Assembly: GCA_048173955.1 (NCBI GenBank)
Contig: DBEYOB010000111.1
Span: forward strand, 1-13,243
Reading direction: 5' to 3'
Origin: CAZUFB01 sp048173955
GTDB taxonomy: Bacteria > Actinomycetota > Coriobacteriia > Coriobacteriales > UMGS124
DNA length: 13,243 nt
Each line of letters starts with the position of its first letter. The first letter of the stretch is position 1. The notes below the pieces were generated by a model. That model saw nothing but the letters and a program-made list of their open reading frames with translations, did no database searches and was not told where the DNA came from. This document shows, piece by piece, positions 1 through 7,665 of the stretch. Made by a program: the position numbers and the translations under genes.

Positions 1-1027
1 GTACAGGTTTGAGAAGTCCGTCATTTTGGTTATTCATAAAAACCTGCAGGACGTGAAGAAGGAAGTGAGGGAAGTCGACGATGCTTTCAAAGCGATTCGA
101 GTTTTCCTCTCTATCATCGGTCTCAGACTTGCCTGTCCATTCGGTTTCTGAATCGATCGCTTCGAGGATGGAGCAAGGGCTGTTGTCGAGATTGTCCCAG
201 GAGAGACCCCCGATTTTTTCATCTGTAGGGTATTCTTCCCAGTTTCCGTCGAACAGCTGCGTCCGTATCTCTGGCTTGAAGTGCATCTGGACATAGCCGC
301 TCATGTCGCTGCATGCATTCCAAATAGTCACGAAGGCAGTCTTGGCTTTGCTGTTTGGCAGAAAGCTCATCAAGCGAGCCTTTAACACTTCATGTTGTTC
401 GAGTTGCTCTCCTCTCGAGTTCATGATTTCAAAGTAATGATTGAGGTCCGTATGAGGGGGAACTTCAATTCTATGCAGGAGGACTCTCTGAAGTTTGTCG
501 GCAAAGGTCGCAATATGGCCTTCTCCCTCGTATTCAAGCCGAGAGAGTTCGTCTTGGATGATGCGGAACCCTTGCCGGATTGGCTCTTCAATCGAATCCG
601 CATCTAGATCGTCAAGATTTCCCAGATGGCGCAACGTCTTGTCGGAGCGTTCCCGGCATTCGAATATCAAAGGGAAAGAGTCGGGAATACAATCATCTGC
701 ATGAGCACAGGCGTCTTCTCCCAGTTGATTCGCCTGTTGCATGGTTCTCAGAAGCAAGAACAAGGTGGTGAGACGTTGCTGTCCGTCGATGACCTCTAAA
801 AGTCCGTTTTTCCTGCGGTGGACAACGAGGGGACCGAGGTAGTAATGCTCATCAGAATTGCTGCTGAGACCATCGATGTCCTGCAACAACTGAACGATCT
901 GGTCTTCCGTCCATGCGTAAGGCCGCTGGTATAGTGGGATAATGTAGCGGTCGTTTCCACCAAACAAACCTTTTTCACTGCCGTTGCCCACGACGGGAAT
1001 GGTCAGAATGTCGCTTGTTTCAGTCAT
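1..1027 (-). CDS. DUF262-family protein B (GmrS/GmrD-like), partial, C-terminus beyond the left edge
   Basis: Reading back from an ATG at 1027, the frame stays open for 342 codons to the window edge, so the gene is incomplete. It carries the full DUF262 signature: IPLYQRPYAW (residues 30–39), YYLGPLV (62–68), VIDGQQRLTTL (79–89) and YFEIMNSRGEQL…VLK (198–216). DUF262 has a ParB/Srx-like fold and occurs in the GmrSD type IV restriction enzyme, SspE and BrxU, where it is tied to nucleotide hydrolysis and sensing of modified DNA. Family members often continue into a DUF1524 HNH nuclease domain; whether this one does lies outside the window. The start follows the stop of the upstream DUF262 gene by 3 bp (TAATAAATG), with an AGGCAGGT ribosome-binding stretch inside that gene's last codons. 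Base composition is near 50% GC, well below the genes to the right. A restriction or defence role is inferred from the family. Confidence 0.88.
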   Translation of the reverse strand, partial: MTETSDILTIPVVGNGSEKGLFGGNDRYIIPLYQRPYAWTEDQIVQLLQDIDGLSSNSDEHYYLGPLVVHRRKNGLLEVIDGQQRLTTLFLLLRTMQQANQLGEDACAHADDCIPDSFPLIFECRERSDKTLRHLGNLDDLDADSIEEPIRQGFRIIQDELSRLEYEGEGHIATFADKLQRVLLHRIEVPPHTDLNHYFEIMNSRGEQLEQHEVLKARLMSFLPNSKAKTAFVTIWNACSDMSGYVQMHFKPEIRTQLFDGNWEEYPTDEKIGGLSWDNLDNSPCSILEAIDSETEWTGKSETDDREENSNRFESIVDFPHFLLHVLQVFMNNQNDGLLKPV

Positions 1028-1030
1028 TTA

Positions 1031-2356
1031 TTATACCTGCCTAAACCAGTCGAACAGTCTTTTCCGTTCCTTGCTCGGATTACCACGTGGTTCCTTTGGA
1101 GCATTTATTGTTAGATTTGATATATCTGTATGTTTGCGAGCTCGTGCAATGAACGCGAACATAGGGATGACGTTGGTATAGCTCTCGCTATAGTTGTTCT
1201 CACCGATTGCGTACTTGTTCACCGAATCGAATCCGAGATGTTCCATGTCGACTCGTATAGCAATCGCCCAGGCAAACAGGTTGTCGATAGCGCGAGTATC
1301 GAAATTCCCAAAACGGTCGTAATAATGGAGGAGGGCACATTCAAATAGCCTCTTTGCGTACGACATCCCAATCGTTTGCCCTTTGGCATCCAAAAGCGAT
1401 TTGATTTCTGAAAACCTGTCTGTCGAGAGCTCTTCTTTGATGTCCTCAAGCAGTTCGAGATAGTGGGCCACCATCTCGAAAAAGGGTTTTCCCTCGATGA
1501 ACGGTTGTCCGATCTGATAGTAGGGGAGAGTCTTCCAAGCTGCGTGGGCATAGGTGTATCCTGTTTCTGCCGAGATGCCCTTGAAGTCGTCTATTTCCCT
1601 TGTTGTGAACTTCCTGCTCTTTTCCTTTCGCATCCATGCTGAGATGGGGAATAGATAACCAGAGAAAAGGTCGGCAATCTTTTCGCTTGGAAAGGATTCC
1701 CACTTGGCGACGGCATGCTTCATGTCGTGAGGCCTGTCCCTCATGGCGCGCAGGTGATAAGCCTTGAGCAGGTCGTGGGGGTTAAGGGCGCGGCCACGCG
1801 TGTTTTGTGAGTCGAACAGCTGGAATGCCTCGGAGAGCTTGTTGACTATGATGAGGACGGCCTCAAGCCGCGCGTCAAAGAAATCGTCAAAGCGTTTTTG
1901 GTCTCCCTTCCTATATTGAGAAAACCAATTCATAATGGCCTGGTAATTCCGTTTGACATTGGCTTTTGACTCTGCACCAATCAAGCCCTCTTCGAGCAGA
2001 GGGCAGGTTTGAGATGAATCATCTGGGGAGAGACAGTGCTTGATGAGAGCAAGAGTGACGAGGCGCTGTTGACCGTCAACTATGTCAAGGGCGCCTGTCT
2101 CTGCGTTATTGTGGATGATGACGGTTCCGACGCGATACCGAAAAGAGTCTTCAGCGTCGAACTCGCTTTCTGCTGCAGTTTTGATGTCCTCAAGCAGCTT
2201 CAGGACGCTCGATGCCGACCATCGGTAGGGCCTCTGGTAGCCAGGGATTGTCAGGTTGTCGTTCAACAGCTCGCTGACTAAGACGATAGACGCCGAACTA
2301 TCGGTTGCCGACTCTTCGCACGTTATAGTCGTGTCCTTATCAGTTTCGATCATCAT
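1031..2356 (-). CDS. DUF262-family protein A, full length (441 aa)
   Basis: A complete 441-residue DUF262 protein. Motifs are IPGYQRPYRW (37–46), DIVDGQQRLVTL (91–102) and FDSQNTRGRALNPHDLLK (181–198), the same set as in its downstream neighbour, so the two are a paralogous pair. No HNH/DUF1524 pattern (H-x-E-H-I…P) is visible in residues 204–441, so this partner appears to lack that nuclease domain. The first 25 residues are acidic and rich in Thr and Ser, and probably flexible. The ATG overlaps the helicase stop as ATGA. The GGGGGGTGA ribosome-binding sequence is supplied by the last codons of the helicase. A second in-frame ATG follows immediately. GC is about 50%, and AGA, ATA and TTA codons are common, unlike the cys genes and the helicase. 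By family it is probably half of a two-protein type IV-like restriction system; the substrate cannot be told from sequence. Confidence 0.9.
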   Translation of the reverse strand: MMIETDKDTTITCEESATDSSASIVLVSELLNDNLTIPGYQRPYRWSASSVLKLLEDIKTAAESEFDAEDSFRYRVGTVIIHNNAETGALDIVDGQQRLVTLALIKHCLSPDDSSQTCPLLEEGLIGAESKANVKRNYQAIMNWFSQYRKGDQKRFDDFFDARLEAVLIIVNKLSEAFQLFDSQNTRGRALNPHDLLKAYHLRAMRDRPHDMKHAVAKWESFPSEKIADLFSGYLFPISAWMRKEKSRKFTTREIDDFKGISAETGYTYAHAAWKTLPYYQIGQPFIEGKPFFEMVAHYLELLEDIKEELSTDRFSEIKSLLDAKGQTIGMSYAKRLFECALLHYYDRFGNFDTRAIDNLFAWAIAIRVDMEHLGFDSVNKYAIGENNYSESYTNVIPMFAFIARARKHTDISNLTINAPKEPRGNPSKERKRLFDWFRQV

Positions 2357-5300
2357 TCGTCACCCCCCACCAGCCACGCCTCGTACGCCTGCTGCATGAC
2401 GCGCTCCCGCTCGGCTTTGTTCCTGCACGAGCCCTGGCTGGCGCGGGCCTCTCGATAGAGCTCGCTCTGCTCAAAGGCGCTCGTGTCCCACGCCCCGGCC
2501 CCGATGCGCTCCCATACGGCATCGACGAGGCGCTCCAGGCCGTGCATCTCGGCCTCTGAGGCGCTCACCTCGTTGGGCGGACAGAGGATGCCGGTGTCTT
2601 TGTCGGGCTCCACGTAGTAGTCGCCCATGGAGACGACGGTGTAACCCTCGAATGCGGGGGAGGACTCCACCATGAGCTTGTAAAACGCGAGCTGGCGCCG
2701 ATAGCCGTCGGGCAGGTCGCGGTTGAAGCCGGTCTTATAGTCGACGATGCGCAGGGTCCGCGTGGCGTCGTCCGCCAGAATCAGGTCGAGCCGGCCGTAC
2801 AGCGGTGTGCCGGCGGCGGTCGCGGAGGACACCTTGACCTCGGGGAACCGCTTGTAGCCGGCGGCGCGCTCCATGAGCCAGGGGACAAACGTCGCGCAGA
2901 TGCGGTCGAAGCGCTGCAGGTAGTGCGCGACCTCGCTCGGGGAGAAGTCCATCCAGGCGACCTGCTTGCGATGGGCCTCGACCGCCTCGCGCAGGTCCGC
3001 GCCCTGCGGCCCCAAGACGCGGCACGTCACGTCCTCCATCAGCGCGTGCACGATGGTGCCGAACTCGAAATAGACCTTGGGCTCCTCGGGCAGGCGCATG
3101 ACCTGGCGCTCCGGGAACGACGTGCTGTTGGCGCAGCCTTCCTCGTAGGTGACAAACGCGTTGAGCGAGGACGCCGACAGGTGCCGTATGTCTTTGCGGA
3201 CGTCGAGCAGGGCAACGAGCTCGAGGGTGTCCAGCTGGTAGGAGCCGTGCCAGTCGGTCTCGAGCGCGGCGTCCAAGGCGTGCGGGTCCACCTCTCCGAC
3301 GGTCGAGGAGATTTCCCCGGCGAGCTCGCGCAGGGCGTTGTCCCGAGCGCGGAACAGCTCGAGGTGGCGCTTTGCGCGCGTCGCGGCCACGAACAGGAGC
3401 CTCGTGGCGTCGTCGCCGTCCTTTTCGTTCCCGATGAGGAGGTTGGAGGGGTACAGCTTTGTGCCGCTTGCTGTGTTGTGCCAGGTCATATCGTCGGCGT
3501 CGAGCAGATAGACGCAGTCGAACTCGAGCCCCTTGGAGCTGTGGGCGGTGGTGAGCCGCACCGCGCCGGGCGCCTTGAGGTCGATGCCGGCGTCGATGTC
3601 GATCTTGCGCAGGCGGGCCGCCTCGAGGCGGTCAACGACGTCTGCAAGGCGCAGCGTCCTGCCCATGCCGCCCGCGATGTCCAGCTCGCCCTCGACGAAC
3701 CCGAGCATGGCGCGCATGCCGGCGTTGAACTCGGCTGCGGCGAGGGGGTCGCCCTCAAGCTGGCGGTAGTAGTCCATCGGGCGCGCCGCGACCTTGAAGA
3801 GCAGCTCGCGGACGGGCGACGAGGGGGCGGCCGCCGCCCAGCCCATGAGGTCGTCGTAGATGCCCCTGATGCGCGCGTCGTCCGTCTCCGCCATGGCGCT
3901 CAGCCAGTCCCCGTGGTGCGCCCGCCTCGCCCAGAGGGCGAACCGGACGGAAGAGACGTGGTCGCCGCCGAGTTCCGGTGCGGCAACGATCTGGGGGAGG
4001 AAGCTCACGGCGAGGTCGCCGCGCCCCTGCGACAGGGCGGCCACGCAGCGCAGTGTCGCCAGGGTGGTCTGCAGGCGCTCCGAATCAAAGAGGTTCTGCG
4101 TCTGCCGATAGGAAAAGGGGATGCCTTGCGCCACCAGATAGGGGATGAGCTCCTTGAGCGCGGCGTTTCTGGGCGAGATGACCGCGATCGCCTCGTCGGG
4201 ATCGTCGCACGACGCACCGTAGCCCGCGTCGATCCGCGCGCGGATGCTCGCGGCGAGCGCTGCGTACTCCTCGGCCTTGCTCGCGAACACCGTCTCGGAA
4301 AACGCCGTCTGGTCGCCTTCGGGGCGCGCGGCCACCAGGCCCCTGTCAGCGCCCGTCCTCAAGCGGCGCCCGATCTGCCCCGCCACCTTCTGCCCCAGGT
4401 CGACGATGGCCGGCGTGGAGCGGTAGTTGACCCTGAGCACGATGCAGCGGGGGCGGTAGCGCTCCCTGAATTGGTCGATGCACTCGACGGACGCCCCCTG
4501 GAAGCGCATGATGGCTTGGTCGTCGTCGCCCACCGCCATGATGTTGGGCTGGTCGATGCCGTCGCACAGCAGGTCGAGCATCCGCATCTGGGCGCCGTTG
4601 GTGTCCTGGAACTCGTCGACCTGGATATAGGTGTAGGAGTCCTGCAACGTCTGACGGAGATCAGCGTCCGCCCCCACCGCGCGGATGAAGTCGTACACCA
4701 TGTCGTCGAAGTCAAAGAGGTGCTGTTCGTCCAGGGCCGCCTGGTAGTCCTGGGCGACTCGGCAGGCCATCGCGAGACGCTCGCTTTGGTCCTTGATGCC
4801 GAGGTGCCGCCCGTCTTTGTTGTTGCCGACGAAAAAGGCGTCGCGGACCTGCGCATAGCCGGTGGTCTTTTTGCCGTCCTCGTCGATCAGCTCGGTTTGC
4901 CTGACCGTGTTCAGGAGCTGGGACACAAAGGGCATGTAGACGCCCGGCGTGGCGACGACGGGCCGCTTGAGCTCGGCGGGGGCTGCCGAGCAGGCGCGCT
5001 CGACCTCCTCCCCGAACGACAGCGCGACCTTTTTCGACGCCCTTTGAGACGCCAGGTCGCACAGGGCCGAGTTTTCCTCGAGCCACGCGGCTGCCGTCCC
5101 GTTTTGCTCGACGATGGCCAAAAGCTCGTTTGGGGCGAGGCCGTTGCGCTTGATGGTGGAGACGAACGAGAGCATGTCGACCGTCCTGGTGGCCGTCCCG
5201 CCCTGCCGCAGGCCGGAGAGGGACGTCCCAAAGGGGAGCGCGCCGAGCACGCCGTCCATGATCTCCGCTTGGCACAGGGGCGTGACCAGCTTGTCCGACG

Positions 5301-5637
5301 CCGGCCTGGGGAAGCGTTCCGGATGGGTGCAGCGCACGCTGTTGGCGAAGCCGTGGAAGGTGCTCACCTGGATCCCGTACGCGTCCCGACCGATGAGCTC
5401 GATGAGTCGCTTGCGCATGGCCTCGGCACCGGCCTCGGTGTAGGTGAGGCACAGGATGTTGTCGGGGGCGGCGTCGCGCTCGGCCAAGATGCGGGCGGCC
5501 CTCAGGCTCAGGAGCTGGGTCTTGCCCGTCCCGGGGCCCGCCACCACCAGAAGCGGCCCGTCGAGGTGCTCCACGGCCTGCCTCTGCTCGTCGTTGAGCA
5601 TCGCGAGCGATGCCTGCAGCTCGTCGGTCATCCTCAT
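2353..5637 (-). CDS. UvrD/PcrA-type superfamily 1 helicase fused to RecB-family PD-(D/E)XK nuclease (1094 aa)
   Basis: The N-terminal two thirds is an SF1A helicase: Q-motif LNDEQRQAV (14–22), Walker A AGPGTGKT (33–40), motif Ib VSTFHGFA, Walker B VDEFQDTN (D341/E342), motif III VGDDDQAI, motif IV NYRST, motif V TAHSSKGLEFD (about 700) and motif VI FVAATRAKRHLEL (about 750). The C-terminal part is a RecB-like nuclease with GTIVH (H864)…E868, GRLD (D951), VDYKTG (D966, K968) and a following QLAFYK. The cysteines that hold the 4Fe-4S cluster in AddB-type nucleases are not evident. Such proteins unwind and degrade DNA in end processing, repair or anti-phage defence. The start at 5637 is preceded by AAAGGAGC inside the end of cysE, 6 bp from its stop; a second ATG lies two codons on. 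GC is about 68%, like the host genes. It is not a canonical PcrA, which lacks the nuclease domain, so I give no symbol. Confidence 0.93.
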   Translation of the reverse strand: MRMTDELQASLAMLNDEQRQAVEHLDGPLLVVAGPGTGKTQLLSLRAARILAERDAAPDNILCLTYTEAGAEAMRKRLIELIGRDAYGIQVSTFHGFANSVRCTHPERFPRPASDKLVTPLCQAEIMDGVLGALPFGTSLSGLRQGGTATRTVDMLSFVSTIKRNGLAPNELLAIVEQNGTAAAWLEENSALCDLASQRASKKVALSFGEEVERACSAAPAELKRPVVATPGVYMPFVSQLLNTVRQTELIDEDGKKTTGYAQVRDAFFVGNNKDGRHLGIKDQSERLAMACRVAQDYQAALDEQHLFDFDDMVYDFIRAVGADADLRQTLQDSYTYIQVDEFQDTNGAQMRMLDLLCDGIDQPNIMAVGDDDQAIMRFQGASVECIDQFRERYRPRCIVLRVNYRSTPAIVDLGQKVAGQIGRRLRTGADRGLVAARPEGDQTAFSETVFASKAEEYAALAASIRARIDAGYGASCDDPDEAIAVISPRNAALKELIPYLVAQGIPFSYRQTQNLFDSERLQTTLATLRCVAALSQGRGDLAVSFLPQIVAAPELGGDHVSSVRFALWARRAHHGDWLSAMAETDDARIRGIYDDLMGWAAAAPSSPVRELLFKVAARPMDYYRQLEGDPLAAAEFNAGMRAMLGFVEGELDIAGGMGRTLRLADVVDRLEAARLRKIDIDAGIDLKAPGAVRLTTAHSSKGLEFDCVYLLDADDMTWHNTASGTKLYPSNLLIGNEKDGDDATRLLFVAATRAKRHLELFRARDNALRELAGEISSTVGEVDPHALDAALETDWHGSYQLDTLELVALLDVRKDIRHLSASSLNAFVTYEEGCANSTSFPERQVMRLPEEPKVYFEFGTIVHALMEDVTCRVLGPQGADLREAVEAHRKQVAWMDFSPSEVAHYLQRFDRICATFVPWLMERAAGYKRFPEVKVSSATAAGTPLYGRLDLILADDATRTLRIVDYKTGFNRDLPDGYRRQLAFYKLMVESSPAFEGYTVVSMGDYYVEPDKDTGILCPPNEVSASEAEMHGLERLVDAVWERIGAGAWDTSAFEQSELYREARASQGSCRNKAERERVMQQAYEAWLVGGDE

Positions 5638-5643
5638 AGGTCG

Positions 5644-6357
5644 CTATCGCTCCTTTGCCTCGCGTTCCGGCTCTTTGCGCCCCGCGCCCGCGTCTCCAAC
5701 GAGTCCCCGCAGCCGTACGACCTCGCGTTCGAGTTCGGCGATGCGCCTGTTCTGAGCCTCGTCCACCTCGCGTTTGGGGTCGGGGAGGAACTCCTGGTGG
5801 CGGCGCTGGTGCGCCGTTTCGTCTTCCACGCGCTTGCCGTCGCGGCGCACCACGCGTCCCGGGATGCCCACCACGGTCGAGTTGGGCGGCACGTCCTCGA
5901 CCACCACGGCGCCTCCGCCGATCTTGGCCCCGTCGCCGATGGCCACGTTGCCGAGCACGCTCGCCCCCACGCCCACGAGCACGTTGTTGCCCAGGGTCGG
6001 GTGGCGCTTACCGGTTTCCTTGCCGGTGCCGCCCAGGGTCACGCCTTGGTAGAGCGTGCAGTCGTCGCCGATGATCGTCGTCTCGCCGATGATGACGCCC
6101 ATGGCGTGGTCGATGAAGAAGCGCCGGCCGATCTGCGCGCCGGGGTGGATTTCGACGCCGGTCACGAAGCGCATGAACTGCGAGGAGAAGCGGGCGAGGC
6201 GCTTCCAGCCGCGTTCCCACAGCCAGTGCTCCCAGATATGAGCCCAACGTGCGTGCAGACCGGGGTAGGTGAAGAAGATGACGCCGGACCCTTGGGCGGC
6301 GGGATCGCGCTCTTTGACGGCCCGGATATCCTCTTTAATGATGGAGATGAACGGCAT
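5644..6357 (-). CDS. cysE: Serine O-acetyltransferase
   Basis: This enzyme makes O-acetylserine from serine and acetyl-CoA, the first committed step of cysteine synthesis. The 237-residue protein has the short N-terminal helical part typical of Gram-positive CysE and a left-handed β-helix of hexapeptide repeats from about residue 68. Catalytic histidines are visible as IDHAMG (H84) and KRHP (H119), along with IIGETTIIGDD and YQGVTLGGTG. The C-terminus (about 190–237) is an unusual charged tail containing a short predicted coiled coil around AQNRRIAELEREVVRLRGLV. A GAAAGGTGA ribosome-binding site precedes the ATG at 6357. The gene diverges from cysK, the next enzyme in the pathway, and leads the run into the helicase gene 6 bp downstream. 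Confidence 0.95.
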   Translation of the reverse strand: MPFISIIKEDIRAVKERDPAAQGSGVIFFTYPGLHARWAHIWEHWLWERGWKRLARFSSQFMRFVTGVEIHPGAQIGRRFFIDHAMGVIIGETTIIGDDCTLYQGVTLGGTGKETGKRHPTLGNNVLVGVGASVLGNVAIGDGAKIGGGAVVVEDVPPNSTVVGIPGRVVRRDGKRVEDETAHQRRHQEFLPDPKREVDEAQNRRIAELEREVVRLRGLVGDAGAGRKEPEREAKER

Positions 6358-6510
6358 GGGTCACCTTTCGGTTCGAATCCGCCTTCGGGTGTGCTTAGGA
6401 CAGCCTACTATGACTCGTGTGCGGTGCGGTCGTGCCGTGCTTGCGGTTGCGCAAACGGAAACATACGCGTCGGGGACGGCTGCGTCCCGACGTTCGCGAA
6501 AGGACACACC
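6358..6510. promoter_or_regulatory. Divergent cysE/cysK control region
   Basis: This 153-bp gap between two divergently transcribed cysteine-synthesis genes must hold both promoters. It contains the perfect 8-bp palindrome TTGCGCAA (6447–6454), a second palindrome TTCGCGAA (6493–6500) and the hairpin listed separately. No convincing −35/−10 pair was found on either strand. CATAGT near 6408 on the minus strand is a weak −10 candidate for cysE. A shared regulator responding to sulfur or O-acetylserine is plausible from the layout but not shown. Confidence 0.5.
6468..6492 (+). promoter_or_regulatory. Leader hairpin just upstream of the cysK ribosome binding site
   Basis: CGTCGGGGAC (6468–6477) pairs with GTCCCGACG (6484–6492) as a 9-bp GC-rich stem with one bulged G and the loop GGCTGC. 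No U-tract follows, so it is not a standard terminator. It ends about six bases before the GAAAGGA ribosome-binding site of cysK. It could affect translation, protect the 5′ end of the mRNA, or be the DNA dyad of an operator. Confidence 0.45.
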
Positions 6511-7440
6511 ATGGCCCGCATCTGCACCTCCGTCGACGAGCTCGTCGGCCACACGCCGCTGCTGCACCTTGCTCGTATCGGGGCGGCCGAGGGCTTGGAG
6601 GCACGCCTGCTTGCGAAGGTCGAAGGCATGAACCCCGCCGGCTCGGCCAAGGACCGGGTGGCCCGCTCGATGCTCGACGATTTCGAGCGCCGCGGGCTCA
6701 TCGGCCCCGGCTCCACGGTCATTGAGCCCACGAGCGGCAACACCGGCATCGGCCTCGCGGCGCTGGGCGCCGCGCGCGGCCTGCGCGTCGTCATCGCGAT
6801 GCCCGACACGGCGAGCGCGGAGCGACGCCTGCTCATGGAGGCGTACGGGGCCGAGGTGGTGCTGACCGACGGCGCGCGCGGCATGGCGGGGGCAATCGAG
6901 CGGGCCGAGGAGCTCGCGCGCGAGATTCCCGGCTCGGTCGTCGCCGGTCAGTTTTCGAACCCGGCAAACCCGGCGGCGCACTATGCCACGACCGGTCCCG
7001 AGATCTGGGAAGATGCGGACGGCGCGGTCGATGCGCTTGTGGCGGGCGTGGGGACGGGCGGCACGATTACGGGTGCGGGGCGCTATCTGCGCGAGAAGAA
7101 CCCGGAATTGCTCGTGGTGGCTGTGGAGCCGGCGGATTCGCCCCTGTTGTCGGAGGGGCGCGCCGGCGCGCATCGCATCGAGGGCATCGGGGCGGGATTT
7201 GTGCCGCAGACGCTCGACCGGAGCCTGCTCGACGAGGTCGTGCCCGTGCAACTCGAGGACGCCCGTTCCATGGCGCGCCGCATCGGGCGGCTCGAGGGGC
7301 TGCTCGTGGGGGTATCGTCCGGCGCGGCGGCCTGGGCTGCCGTGCAGGTGGCGAAACGACCGGAGATGCGCGGCAAGACGGTGGTGGCAATCCTGCCCGA
7401 CACCGGCGAGCGGTATCTGTCGACCGGGCTGTTCGGGTAG
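6511..7440 (+). CDS. cysK: Cysteine synthase A (O-acetylserine sulfhydrylase)
   Basis: A PLP enzyme that makes cysteine from O-acetylserine and sulfide. The protein is 309 residues, the usual length. The Schiff-base lysine is K47 in NPAGSAKDR, the substrate loop is TSGNTG (74–79), the PLP phosphate loop is GTGGT (181–185), and VGVSSGAA places the pyridine-nitrogen serine near S270. The start at 6511 is chosen because a GAAAGGA ribosome-binding site lies 7 bases upstream and the conserved N-terminus (ELVGHTPLLHL) begins there. The frame stays open far upstream, but only as an antisense shadow of cysE and the helicase. It is transcribed away from cysE, which supplies its substrate and may bind it as the cysteine synthase complex. 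Confidence 0.96.
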   Translation: MARICTSVDELVGHTPLLHLARIGAAEGLEARLLAKVEGMNPAGSAKDRVARSMLDDFERRGLIGPGSTVIEPTSGNTGIGLAALGAARGLRVVIAMPDTASAERRLLMEAYGAEVVLTDGARGMAGAIERAEELAREIPGSVVAGQFSNPANPAAHYATTGPEIWEDADGAVDALVAGVGTGGTITGAGRYLREKNPELLVVAVEPADSPLLSEGRAGAHRIEGIGAGFVPQTLDRSLLDEVVPVQLEDARSMARRIGRLEGLLVGVSSGAAAWAAVQVAKRPEMRGKTVVAILPDTGERYLSTGLFG

Positions 7441-7482
7441 GAAGGGGGCTGTGCGACCCTGCGGGACGGTCTGGAGCGAAAC

Positions 7483-7533
7483 CGTGTCAAGGAAATCGGC
7501 TCTTGTTGGCCAAAAACCTCGATCGTGCGGAGC
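7483..7533 (+). repeat. Left arm of a 51-bp imperfect inverted repeat (MITE-like)
   Basis: This arm matches the reverse complement of 7666–7716 without gaps, 38 of 51 bases identical by hand alignment. Conservation is in blocks: CGTGTCAA (7483–7490), then 16 variable bases, then TGGCCAAAAA-x-CTCGATCGTG (7507–7527, 20 of 21 identical), then GAGC at the end. No transposase gene is nearby and no clear target-site duplication flanks the pair. Confidence 0.7.
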
Positions 7534-7665
7534 GCCGCTGCTCCTCGGGAAGCCCGCTTCGAGAGGCCGTGTCAACTGGGCTTTTCACTATGCAAAGCAT
7601 GGTTAGGTCGCGACGTTTCGGCAGCCCGTCGGTGGACCATGGAACGGCTTTCGGAACCCCTTTCT

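Noticed and set aside
1030..1035. Perfect TATAAT on the minus strand before DUF262-B
   Set aside because: It overlaps the stop codon of DUF262-A and lies only 2 bases from the ATG, so transcription would start inside the gene. No −35 is at the right distance.
2923..6510. 1505-residue plus-strand frame that ends in cysK
   Set aside because: Only the part from 6511 matches a known family and has a ribosome-binding site. The rest is antisense to the helicase and cysE, an open frame produced by high GC.
7451..7480. Possible terminator after cysK
   Set aside because: Only a four-base stem (GACC/GGTC) can form and no T-run follows.
6361..7575. 404-residue minus-strand frame opposite cysK
   Set aside because: Antisense shadow of cysK with Arg/His-rich composition and no recognisable motif.
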